64,000 nucleotides of DNA from Morella rubra (Eukaryota > Streptophyta > Magnoliopsida > Fagales > Myricaceae): the NCBI GenBank assembly GCA_003952965.2, contig CM025851.1, forward strand, positions 34,700,758-34,764,757, written 5' to 3'. The position numbers and the translations under genes are program-made. A model generated the notes under the pieces. It was given only the letters and a program-made list of their open reading frames with translations. It was not told the origin of the DNA and did not search any database. Below are positions 13,418-25,600 of this stretch, in pieces. Every line of letters starts with the position of its first letter. Within the stretch, counting starts at the first letter, position 1.

Positions 13418-13654
13418 TATTAATGGTTTGCATGACCTTTGTGCCTGTTGAAGAAAGAAAGAGAGAGCTATATATACCTGGTGATTAGAGTCTTCAATAT
13501 CTTGATCAAACTGCTTGTCGGTAATTATCATATCGATGGAGGGTGAGAATATCTCTCTCTCTACTTTAATGGCTGCCATGCGGTTACTTCCTCCACCCAA
13601 TGATGATGGAACTACGCCATTCACTTGCTGCTGTTGCTGCTCCAGGCTTCCCAT

Positions 13655-14280
13655 CTCTCTCTCTCTCTATGCGGCAACTTCAATAAACTCCTGCAATGGA
13701 ACTGACAAAGGGAGCCCTGTATTTATGGGCATGAATATGGACTACAAGTCAAGTGTCAACTAGAACCTCATGAGATAGGAGTGCCAAAGTACTATTCCAA
13801 AGGAAATTTAAATTATAACAAAGGATTTTCTGTTGTAGCTTTAGGCGTTCTGTTTTTATATTAATGGTAGCGTACTTATTTGCATTCAGTTTTGAATCTT
13901 TTGTTTCTTTATATAGAAAGTCACAACTGAATGAATATACCATCAGCAAATATATATATATATATAGTTAAATTTTGTAGATAGAAGTATTAATTATGTG
14001 TTTTTGTGCATTTGCATGATCATATAATATTCCAGAAACGTAATTTAATAAAATGTACACTAATATTGCCTCACAAACTAATATAAGCTAGCATCATTTT
14101 CGCAAATATTACGTTCGCCTCACGCACGTTACACACACATATATTAAAAGAAAAAAAACTCGACATTATTTTTAATTAGTGGATCAACATATAACTAAGA
14201 CTAATATAAGATAACAGTATTTTCACAAATATTTGCCTCTCACACACACTAATACATATAAAGACGGATTGTTGAGAGTA
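13655..14280 (-). promoter_or_regulatory. Copy 1 upstream region
   Basis: A TATA-like ATAAATAC lies on the minus strand at about 13719-13726, roughly 65 bases before the ATG, followed by a GA repeat directly before the start. From about 13930 to 14270 there is a TG-rich block with the repeated phrase ATATGTTGATCCACTAATT (minus strand), also seen upstream of copy 3. The promoter call rests on position and on conservation between copies. Confidence 0.45.
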
Positions 14281-14800
14281 GAAATGTCAACCTTCAAAAA
14301 TCCAGAAAATATCATTACAAGAATAGAAAAAAAAATTCCAGATAAATTTTATATACAAACCAAAGAAAAATAATAAAATTAGTAAGGTAAAGCGTTACAA
14401 ATATGGAAAATTAAGACAATATATACATTTATGTAAAGTAAAAGATAAAATTAAATATCAACTAGAAATACCCCTTGAAGCAAAAGAAAGATTATATTCA
14501 ATTTTAGAATTAAAGGACAAAAATGAGAGTAAAAAAAAACTAATAAAAGAATTCATACATATATAGAGAGAGAGAAACTTAAATGACCTCAATCCCTGGT
14601 TGGCGTGTTTTCCTCACTCGTGAAGATATATATAGAGAAATATAAACAAAACAAATTAAAAGTAGTGTAAGATTAAGGCTTAATTAGTGTACTAGTCCTT
14701 AGGATATTCTCTAATTTCTAATTGGTCCCTAGAGTATGTTTTGTCCTGATTAGATGGTTCATGTGAAATTATTCGTGTCCTAAAATAGTCATTTAGTCAA
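14281..14800. other. AT-rich stretch without recognised features
   Basis: Low-complexity AT-rich DNA between the copy 1 promoter block and the conserved far-upstream flank. I see no ORF, RNA gene or element ends. Confidence 0.4.
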
Positions 14801-16390
14801 CTTATCATGTTTTATGGCTGTAGTAAGTTTGGTTGATAAAGGCAACGAAACATTTTACCAATAAGTATAAGTTCAAATGTTAAGTTAAAAATGCATGGCG
14901 ATCGAAGATCATTCTTTATCATCGTGATCTAATCAAACCTAATACACTAACGATAAATAAGATTAATTAATATTCTAATGGGTGCTTGAAACGTAATATA
15001 AATAACATCATACCTGATACCCCATGTAGAGCCAATTTGTGGCATGACCCATGCAGCATATATGTAGAGTCTCCACAGATACCTTATTACAATCGCTTTC
15101 AAGGTTCCATAACAAAGGTGTATACAGGATGTAGAACTCTCAAACGACACGTCCTTTTTCTTCATTAGCCAGTTTATGTTCGATATTTCCGCTTATTTGG
15201 AACTTTCTTTCTGCATTACATATACAGAAGAAGCTACAAATATCAGAGAAACAAATCTCCATGTCATCAGCATTCCATACCGTCAAGAATGAAGTGGAGG
15301 GTCCCGATTTGGGTTAGATCTAATTTCTAGTGGTGACACAGCTCGGGCCCTGTGGAATAATGCTCTTGCTTCACCATAGCAGCTTCACCATAGCAGCCAT
15401 GATGACAAAACGTGCTCAAGTGTGTCTAATTTGCAGAGTTTGATTATATATATCTACGCGGCAGTACTGCAAAAAAAAACGTTTTATATAGTCTGAGAAT
15501 TCCCTAAAAAAAACCCCACCGAGAAGTTCAGGATAACGACTTAACAAAACTAATGTAAAATTAATGGGCAGTTGAATGTGTTCATCGTATACAACTGGAG
15601 GGCACTGTTCGTGAAACGTTTTTATCAGATGGTTAATTAAGTACAGTGATGTGTTAGGATAAGACTCATAACTACCAATTTAATTTTGGTCCATTAGGAG
15701 GACCTTCTGTCCGTGTCAATGTAATTACCACAGTACTAGGGCACAAATAATTGAGTCAAATCCTAGCACAGGTCTCCAGGCTTCATGCATGTAATTGTCA
15801 ACTTTATTCTAAAGTATTTGATCCAACGTCCAACTTGAGACAGCGTAGAAGAACATAAATGACCTATTTTGCGACAAACAATGTAGTTAGCACGTGAAAG
15901 CAACGAGAAAAAAAAAATCAAAAAATCAAAATACAGGAGAATTCAAAAGAACTCCAATTTAATATTTAACAGGATGAGATTTTTTTTTTTTAAGAAAAAA
16001 ATTTGCACTTCTAACGTATAAAAAAGCTACGTAATATATACTATTAATTTCATTAATTTACATTAAATGAGATAACCATTATAAATAACTTGCCTAAAAC
16101 TAAAAAAAAAAGGCCTGTATATTGTGTTTTTATTATATACGCATCACAGGGATAGAGATACAAAGAACGAAGCTCTAAAAAATTTATCAATGAGAGTGGT
16201 AGCTCCGCGGTTGTGGGAGTTTGAAAATAGGGGCAAAAGGCCTGCGGATTCAACCTTTACTTTCAAAATTAACTGCACTATTATGGATTGTGGTGATGAT
16301 ATTTTTCCTGGATAGTTATGACTTAAATCAGACATTTTACCGTAGATAAAAATTTATAGTCTTGCCTAAAGAATAAGCTACCGTAATTGC
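14800..16390. repeat. Far-upstream NRAMP flank, copy U1
   Basis: A non-coding segment found three times: here, inverted at about 21303-22095, and direct at about 33638-35640. Landmarks are GATCGAAGATCATTCTTTATC (14898), GTGACACAGCTCGGGCCC (15333) and the GAGAGTGGTAGCTCCGC block (16192). It lies upstream of copy 1 and was evidently carried along in the duplications. No coding potential was seen. Confidence 0.75.
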
Positions 16391-18240
16391 TCCCTTTTAC
16401 GTCCTTTTATTTTGAAGAGGAAAAAAAAAACTCTTAATAGATACCGACTTTACAACTCGACGGGATCCATTTTATAGCTGATGACATTTTTCAGGATCAG
16501 GATCGATCCAGTGGGCCTAGCTAAAATCACAAAGATATTGGATACCTGCTTCGTTTTTGTTTTCCCAAAGTAAATGAACGGGAACACTGCTTGGTTTGTT
16601 TTTTGTATTCAAGCTTGATTCCACCACTTGAGATAAAGATTAAGCTCAGGGCTGCCAAAAGCCCACAAGAGAGAGAGACAGAGAAAGCCCAACAGATTGA
16701 AGGGAATAAGAACGGGGCGAAGATTTCTTAACTACAAACAACAAACGGACCCCCAAAGGCCGAAATCGCAAATCATCGCATTGTCAAGCGCAGGACGTCC
16801 ACAGACTCCACGACTTGTAGTTTGCAACTTATAAACGACTTATAGTTTAACTTTTTTCCACTTAAATAAAAGTAAAAATTCCGGTAAGAATCGGAATTTT
16901 CTGTTCCACTTCTGGTTCCGAAAATCTGATTTCAGTTCCAACAAATACTAGAACCAAAATTGGAATTCATTTTTTATAATTTTAGGAATCGGAACCAGAA
17001 TCAGAAATCCGAATTTCAGTTTTTTTTCTTAATCAGAAATTTTAAAAGGATTTTTCTAAAAAATAAAATAAAAATAGGGATCAAAATAAAGTATAACATA
17101 TGTAATTTGATTGAATGTTTATTTTAGAATCTAGATTTTGGATGAAAATTTTACATTTATTGTTAATTTATTATGAATAACGAAAAAATACCGATATTTT
17201 CGATTCCCTTTTTTTAAAAAAAAAAAAATTAGGCCTCAAAATAAAGTATAACATATATTAGGCCTCCAGCTATAAGCAGTTGCCTAAGGCTCCCAAATTT
17301 AGGAGGCCTCAAATTCAAAATTTTCTTTAATGATATATTTAAATAAAAGTTAATATTAACCCCTAAAGAACTTAACGTTAAAAAAAAAATATTGATTGAA
17401 GAGGCATATTAAATCTCCTTGATTGAAGGAGCATTAACTTTGACTCAGTTGACCAAATAAAAAAAATTAATTTTAAGTGCAAGTGTTAAATGGGATTGTT
17501 TAGAGGAAACTAATCCCATGACTCCACATTGTTGTAAATAGAAATCTATTTTATTAAGTATTGGATGAATCTAAAATAGGGGATTCCAATTTCTTGATTT
17601 TATAATTTATCCATCTATTTCTTTAGAAGATAAATGAGGGTGTTGACTAAAACAACAATGCCGACCCATTACAAAATTACATGTTATTTAGACGATGGTT
17701 GTACTTAAATAAATAAACACATACGCTAAAATAGTGCATATTGTGTTTATTTGGTGGTCAAAAGAAAATCAAGAGTCACTAATATTTACATACATATAGT
17801 ATGAGACATGAGATAGATTCGTGAAAGATAGTTTAAATTAATTTTTACAAATTGTTACATGGTTACTAAAATATGATCTTATTTATATAAGGTAAAAGTT
17901 CTTGATACCTACTATGGACACAGAATTTAAATGTTATATTCAGATTTTACTTTATTGATGTGTCATAGTAGAACCAACCATTAGTTGTTCGAAAACCTGA
18001 ACCTAATAGATTAATATATATATGTGGATTAACTTTATATGTTTTGCAGATTTCTTATACCTTTTGTGTGATGATTTTATACTAGGTCAACATATATTAG
18101 AAATGGAATCCTACTGAAGGTATGCTTATCATTAAAGTCAATTTAATGTATTGTCCATTAAATTGTTGGTATGTCTTTTTGGACACTATATCTCACTTTT
18201 GCAATAAGTTACAAAGGTTAAGGAAACCCAAATATTAAGT
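16391..18240. other. Unique AT-rich spacer
   Basis: No convincing gene. From about 16880 to 17030 short words such as GAATCGGAA and GGTTCCGA recur on both strands, suggesting a decayed short element. An AGGCCTC-bearing fragment at about 17257-17310 is repeat-like. The rest is featureless to me, although part may be the 5' end of the adjoining copia fossil. Confidence 0.35.
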
Positions 18241-20760
18241 GAAAGGGAAATTGTACAGAAGATGGGGATAATTGCAAGTGTTGCAACGACCACCATTGAT
18301 GTTATTTAAGAGTCTAAAAAAAGAATAAAAAATTTTTGGTTTTGAATGACTGTCTTTATTTTACTAGAATTTTATAGAAATGTGATTTCATTTTCAAAAG
18401 TTTAAAATTCAAAGAGTTTATTGCTTTTGGTACTAATATTGATGATTTATATATTTTTGAAAAATATTGTAAACTCTGTGAATGAATTGAGAAAGATGTT
18501 GATGTCAATGATGCAACTCTAAAATGAAAGAGGGATGTGAATCTCACTTATATGTGGCGTCTAACACTTGGTCATGCTAATCTGGATATGATCAACATAT
18601 TAGTGAAGGATGGGTCTTTGAACCTTATGAAGGTCGAACCCTACCTAGTTTATTTGCTTTGCATACAATGAAAGATGACCAAGAATTAATTTAAAGTAAA
18701 AGAAGTTAAAGCAACAAGATTGTTAGAATTGGTGAACACTGATGTATGTGGTGCTTTTAACCACATAATCATAGAATGTTTTTCCTGTTTCATCATTTTT
18801 AGTGATAAATATTCCAAGTATGGTTAACTTTACCTGATGAAATACAAATCTGAATTCTTTGAAAAGTTTAACAAATTTTAGATTGAAGTAGAGAACCAAC
18901 TGGAAATGAGTATCAAGATACTAAATATTTAGATAAGTTTCAAACTTATCTTATGGATAGAAGCATCATATCTCAGTTAATTTCCTTGCTACACAACAGC
19001 ACAATAGTGTTGCAGAAATATTAAACTGAACTTTATAAATGTTGTTTAGTGGGAGATAAGCATATGTTTGAATTACTTGTTCATTAGATATTATTTGATA
19101 AGCTCAAATGAACAAGTAGTGATTATTAGTAAGAATATTATTTTTAAAAATGGGTACGCCTAAGTGAAGGCGAAAGCGTAATAGTTCTTGATGAAACAGT
19201 CAGCTAAGCTAATAGAAGGGTAGATTAGATCAATTGAATAGGGATGTTACTGAACTTACTAATGAGTCTCAATAGTTCAAAATTCAAGATCATTAGATGA
19301 GAATCCATTTTAATGAGATGATCAAATAATTGATTTCTTACGAAACATGGATGTACATTGTATTAACAAGAAGTTAGTGAGAGTTTAGTAATTTTTTTAA
19401 TTCATTATGTTAGTGATATACTATTCATTAGGAATGACGTCTTGGAGATATCATCAATGAAAAGATGGTTGATGGACCATTTTTCAAGTCAAAGACCTTT
19501 GGAAGTGTTCCACGTTCTTGGAATCAAATTGTTTGGAAACTAAGAAAACAGTTTTTTAAGACTACATTGAAAAGTATTGGTAAGGGATGATTTGTAGGAT
19601 GCCAAAAAAAGGTTTTACCTTTTAGGCATAAATTCATCTCTCCAAGAAGAGAGAGATAAGGCTAGATATAAGTCATGTAGTCAGCATTGTGAGTGGATAG
19701 TTATCTGACATTGGCCCTGAAGGCTAGACAGCGATCAAGCATATTTTTAAGTACCGAAGAAGTATTAAACACTATTTTCTAGTGTTTGGAGTTGAGAATT
19801 TTGCAGATTATTTAGGGATACACAAATTCAAATATTATTGATAATTGATCAATTTTGGATTTGTGTATATACATTGGATAAAGGTACATGGGTTGGAGAA
19901 GTTGTAAGCTAATTACAACTGATAACTCTACCATTAAAAGACAAATTACATAGAAAGAGGATACATGGGTATGAGATACCTGTATGAATGTTTTTTAGTG
20001 CAAGTGGAGATTGTAAGAAGTATGCTCTAAAAAGTATTTTCTAATAATTGTTTATTTCGATACCACATGTTTATATTTATTTTATTAGGTAATATGTTGT
20101 GACATAAGATGTTATATGGTTATTATTGAGTGACATTGTAGAAAAGTCATACCAATAATTAATGAATCAAAGGCGAGGAGTAAGACTTTTCTTTCTTTGT
20201 ACGCTTGATATTTTGTTCTAGACCAAGGTACATATTTATGTACAATAGGTCTATACTCGTTGTGCCTCTATTAAATAGGATAATTTACTCAATCATTGAG
20301 GCATGACCTTAAGTAAATGAGTGAGTGCAGTGTAAGAGTACATGCACTGAACGAGATCAAATATGGATACCTTCTGAAAGTGATCATTGATGTTGAGAAG
20401 GTATTCAGCACAACTTGTTTATGATATCCTTAGACTTGAGAGGTTTATGCAGGTTTGTTTATTGTATACTTGTACTTTAACGAGTCATTTAGTGATGATC
20501 TTTTTAGATCAAATATTTCAGACAATGTTGGGTCTTGTGCATGATAAATGAGTTTGTATAAATGTTTAATAAGTAATCAACCAATTTCTTTGTGAGATAG
20601 TATATTCAAGTATATCTATATAGAGTTGGACTCGAGAAAAAGAATCTCTGGCTAAAGGAATTTTGTGAAAATATTTTTCTAAATTAATATATAATATATA
20701 TTTATTTGTAAAATTGTTTTGGAAACAATTTGAAGAGTCTAACGGGTTACAGATTATAAA
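18240..20760 (+). mobile_element. Old Ty1/copia retrotransposon fossil
   Basis: Conceptual translation of the plus strand gives scattered matches to the copia polyprotein in the expected order: a GAG-pre-integrase-like LTLGHANLDMINILVKDG (about 18560), integrase-like ELVNTDVCGAF and FSDKYSKYG (about 18730-18830), then RNase H-proximal text such as FGFVYTLDKG (about 19855). A purine tract AAGTGGAGA (20002-20010) is followed by TGTAAG at 20012, the expected junction to a 3' LTR, so 20012-20760 may be LTR or 3' non-coding sequence. No clear reverse-transcriptase block or 5' LTR was found. The element is broken many times and looks old. The outer limits are approximate. Confidence 0.65.
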
Positions 20761-21302
20761 TTAAGAATTATATGAACTAGGATTTTATCAATGATAATAT
20801 TCTAGTTTCATTAGCTGATATGGAATATAATATGATGAAAGGATAAATAAATGAATATAATTGTTAGCAAAAGAGATTTCACAAATCAATCTCAAATACT
20901 CGGGGGTGAATTGTAATATGTTGATGGACATGATTACAATTAGTAAAAGCTTGAAATTCAAACAAAAGAATATAAAGGAGTTAATGGAAAAAGAGTTTTT
21001 CCATGTGATCCTACGGCTGAGGTATGAGATCTCTAAGATCCCACGTACTATCACAGCTAGAGTTTTCATTTAAAAAAATAGTTATGAGATAGTCTACCTT
21101 AATAGTAAATTTAGAGTTGGCCATCAAAACTAAAAAAACTCTACGACGGCTGTGAGCACGGAAATGAAAGAGGCAGAACATTTGGACTGCTATTGTGGAA
21201 TCTTCAAGATTGTAAGATCGTTAAGAACCTGAATATTATTGAAAACTTCTCAAAGATCAACAAAAAAAATTAGTAAGTTAATTTTCTGCGAATCAAACTT
21301 TC
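20761..21302. other. AT-rich DNA between fossil and NRAMP flank
   Basis: Contains only short chance ORFs. It may include the end of the copia fossil's LTR. Nothing else was recognised. Confidence 0.3.
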
Positions 21303-22095
21303 AGAGCAGTGCCCTCCAATTGTATACAATGAACACGTTCAACGGCTCATAAATTTTATACTAGTTTTGTTAGTCTCATTATCCTGAACATCTCGGTGGT
21401 TTTTTTTTTTTAGGAATTCTCAGACCATATAAAACGTTTTGTTCAGTGCCGCGCACATATAATCAAGCTCTGCAAATTAGACACACTTGAGCACGTTTTG
21501 GCATCATGGCTGCTATGGTGAAGCACGTGCATTCCACAGGCCCGAGCTGTGTCACCACTAGAAATTAGATCTAACCCAAATCAGGACCCTCCACTGCATT
21601 CTTGACGGTATGGAATGCTGATGAGATGGAGGTTTGTTTCTCTGATATTTGTAGCTTCTTCTGCATATTATATAATGCTAGTTAGCTGTAAGAGAGTTCC
21701 AAATAAACGGGAATACGGATATGATAATTTAGTTCCCAACTGGCTAATTAAAAAAAGGAAGTGACTTTTTAGAGTTCTACTTCCCTGACCTTTGTTATGG
21801 AACCTTGAAAGCGATTGTAATAATTAGGTTATCTGTGGGAGACTCTATACATATGCTGCATGGGTCATGCCACAAATTGGCTCTACTTGGAGTATAATGT
21901 TATTTATATTAGGTTTCAAGCACCCATTAGAATATTCATTAATGTTATATATATATATATATTAGGTTTGATTAGATGATTAAGAATGATCTTCGATCTC
22001 CTTGAGTTTTTTACTGCACATTTGATCTTATACTTATTAGTAAATTGTTGCGTTGCCTTTATCAACCGAACTTGCTACAGCCATAAAACATGATA
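21303..22095. repeat. Far-upstream NRAMP flank, copy U2 (inverted)
   Basis: Reverse-complement counterpart of 14800-15610, with the same landmarks in reverse order (GGGCCTGTGGAATGCA-type block near 21530, GATCGAAGATCATTC on the minus strand near 21990). Its orientation agrees with copy 2 being inverted relative to copy 1. Confidence 0.7.
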
Positions 22096-22384
22096 ATTCG
22101 CACAAGTATGATTCTCTCTTTAAGAAAAATGATCACAAGATCTTAGTCATAGAAGGATAAAATCCAAAATATCGGAGACAATATAGTATAGCAGACAGCA
22201 GCAGTGCTGTTTCGTAGGTTTTTTTTTTTCTTTCGCTACGTTTTTTTAGCTTTCCCCCTTGACGTCTTCAACTCTTTAAGCTTCACATCAAATTTCAATA
22301 TTGTTGCAAAATATAGGGTCACATCTTGTGAAAACAATGTTATCTTATATGTTGATCCATTTTTTGAACAGATATATATATAAT

Positions 22385-22608
22385 ATGTGTCTGCAAGAAC
22401 ATCTATTGCTATAATTTAAATTCCCTTTAGAATAGTACTTTGGCACCCCTATCCCAGTTGGAGCCTTGGAGGGATGCTGGTAGTCCATATTCAATATGCC
22501 TGAAGCAACCAACGTTATCCATTCAATGCATTATAAATACTAAACTCCCTTTGGCAGTTCCATTGCATTAGTTTATTGAAGTTGCCATAAAGAGAGAGAG
22601 AGAGAGAG
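22385..22608 (+). promoter_or_regulatory. Copy 2 promoter region
   Basis: TATAAATA at 22532-22539 lies 77 bases before the ATG. A (GA)n run directly precedes the start codon and is likely in the 5' untranslated leader. The block from about 22417 is repeated almost base for base before copy 3 (38385-38595). Confidence 0.55.
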
Positions 22609-25600
22609 ATGGGAAGCCTGGAGCAGCAACATCAGCAAGTGAATGGCGTAGACGTTCCATCATCATTGGGGGGAGGAAGTAACCGCGTAGCAGCCATTGA
22701 AGTGGAGGGAGAGCTCCCACTCCCCATTGATATGATTAGTACTGCCAACAAGCAGTTTGATCCCGATATTGAAGGCGCTAATCAACAGGTATATATATAT
22801 ATATATATCTCTTATGTCCCTCTTTCTTTTCTTCAACATGCATAAAGGTCATGCAATTCCATTTTTACCAGTAATACATTTGTGCCGAGTTTAAAAGATG
22901 TTGTCACTCTTAACCTTCGGCCTGTTTTAATTTCTGAGGGGTCAACAATATTCGAGTATGATCTGTGTATTTTGCTGATTCTTCTGATGTTCCAGAAACC
23001 TGGATGGAGGAAGTTTCTCTCATATATAGGCCCCGGATTCCTAGTCTCTATAGCTTATCTTGACCCGGGCAATTGTGAGTACTCTCTCTTTCTCTCTGCC
23101 AGCTCCCGCCCTCTGATCTCTTTCTCTGCATGCACATATGTACTCGACAAATTGATATCATTTTTATGGTCTCATGTACTGTCTCAGTGGAAACTGATCT
23201 GCAAGCGGGAGCAAGTGATAGATATGAGGTAATCATCAAAACAGAGAAAAGGGCCAAGTTTCCTTGAAAACAATAATATCAAAAGGACGGAACAAATACA
23301 ACAAAATTTAAAAGAGGAAATGAAAGCATGCAAGAAAACTGCTAATAATTATTTGAGATCATGGAATTTCCGCGTTCTTTTGCTTTTTACTAATCTCTGG
23401 AATTTAGCTAACAAGCATCATCATCATGGTCGTCTGCTATATATATATATTTCGTATTTTTCAGCTACTCTGGGTGATACTCATTGGAATGATTTTTGCA
23501 CTCATAATCCAATCGCTGGCTGCAAATCTTGGTGTAAGCACAGGTAAACTGCAAAGCAGTCAAATTATTTCCGAAAAGGAATATGAAATGAACATCGACC
23601 CTCTCTATCACGAATTTTTCTACAAGTGAATAGCTAATTGAGATTACGATTGATTATATATCCCTCAGGAAAACACCTTTCAGAATTATGTAAGGCCGAG
23701 TACCCAAGATATGCGAAGTATTGCCTGTGGTTGCTAACCGAGGTTGCTGTCATAGCTGCAGATATACCCGAAGGTCTACATTTTAGCTTATTTTATTGTT
23801 CAATAATATGTTTTCTCCCTCTTGTGCTTTTTCAAGACATAAAAAGAAACGGAAAATGCATCCTTTAATCCCTGTGTATGCTCCGGCTTTGATCATTCTG
23901 TGATTTCTTCTCAGGAACATCCCCATCTTCTGCATTCTGAAAATAAAAGTGGAATATTTATAAATTATAAACAAGAAAAAAGCATACCATAGATAATCTC
24001 ATTGATGGACCTTTGTTGTTTTTTTATGATTTGCAGTGATCGGGACAGCTTTTGCTCTGAATATACTGTTCCACATCCCAGTCTGGGCTGGAGTTCTATT
24101 AACTGGCTTAAGCACTCTCTTACTTATAGGCCTGCAGAGATACGGGGTAATCTTTATCAATTGCAGATCATATTAGTTCTGTGCACTTTCGGTAATTATA
24201 ACTACATAAGAAATTTGGATAATTAATGCACTTTTTCCATTTTTATTAAAAAATAATAATTTCAAATCCTTTATGTCCTTTTCTCTGTTTTTGTTTCTAA
24301 CATATGTGCGAGTAAAACTTTTGTCAGCATAAGGTATCTTTGCCTCTATGCGCTACAGTACTTTTTCTTAAAATCCTACACTTAATTAAAATAAGAAAAA
24401 GAAGTTATTTACGCCTCCAAATTATTAAAACAAGGCATCTCAATTCCAACTTTTGACACATTAAATTAAATCTATAAACAGAAAAAATTAGTTTTCTGCA
24501 AAATATTTTGTTGGTTCATTAACTACTTGATAATTAAATTATGAATTTCATGTGTTTGCTGATCAGCTAGCTAGCTATGTACCCACTTTCTCTGCAATAT
24601 ATGTTGAATGAGGATTCAATACATATACTCTTCCCTACGTAGATTCTTCATGGTCTTTAATTTGTCCATATATGCATGCATGTTGATATCATCCACGTGA
24701 TGGGTGTAGTTGGGGCCCGGGGAAAGGATTCGGTGGATTTGGCTTCTTATTTGTAGATATTTTAAGGCAGATATTCATGAGTTGGTCTTTTAAACTACTC
24801 TACTACTGATTTAGGCTAAGCTTTCCAGTTTCCGATTTTCGGCACTAATTTTATTACTAGTATGTTTAGATGTTGGTAGTTACATTTATTGTGAAAAATA
24901 AAGCCTTGTTGTTTAATTATTAGGGAATTTGTAGTTAGATATTAATTTGTTTTTTTTATCGTGATTTATAAGAGGACCAAATTAGTGATCCAAACATAAT
25001 TAGATTTGTGTTAAATGAAAAGGTGTATATTTTATAAAATATTGTCAAACAACTATATAAACTTCAAATTACTCCTTGGAGATGATCAAAGAGCTAAATT
25101 ATCTCTTCTTTCTTCTTAATTAATTTAATTTATTTTCTACTTATTTTCTTTCTAAAATCTTGTGAGCTGTGACCAGGTAAGGAAGCTGGAAATGCTGATA
25201 GCAGTGCTGGTCTTCGTGATGGCTGCTTGTTTCTTTGGGGAAATGAGTTACGTAAAGCCTCCAGCTGATGAGGTGCTAAAGGGAATGTTCGTACCCAAGC
25301 TCAAAGGCCAAGGAGCCACCGGCGATGCCATCGCCCTCTTGGGTGCCCTTATCATGCCGTACGATCCCTCTTATATATGTTGTGTGTATATATATATATA
25401 TCAAATACTGCGCCTGAACTAATTTGGTCCGTTTCATTATGATCATTAATTAGGCACAATCTCTTCCTCCACTCGGCTCTTGTGCTATCCAGAAAAATAC
25501 CCACTTCTGTCCGTGGCGTCAATGTAAGTCAGCTTTCGTGCATATATATATATAAATTCCTCTTAAAAAAAGTGAAAGATTTATAAATGCTCCCTTCATT

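Larger units (their letters stand above)
7481..13654 (-). pseudogene. NRAMP divalent-metal transporter, copy 1 (frameshifted)
   Basis: Related to plant NRAMP1/6-type proton-coupled Fe/Mn transporters. Thirteen exons are found, all with GT-AG borders: 13478-13654, 12763-12841, 12627-12667, 11825-11903, 11593-11697, 11201-11310, 9519-9700, 9342-9411, 8781-8955, 8588-8691, 8315-8446, 8126-8221 and 7481-7930. The DPGN motif (exon 2) and MPHN motif (exons 7/8) survive. Exon 9 has one extra base and exon 10 one base too few relative to copy 2, so the frame is lost between them with a stop soon after. An extra base near the end removes the usual ...ADIPLPE stop, and the frame runs on to 7481. Two substitutions hit conserved residues in the first membrane helix (KPGW to KFGW, GPGF to GLGF). 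Two MITEs lie in its introns. It is probably a pseudogene unless the indels are sequencing errors. Confidence 0.85.
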
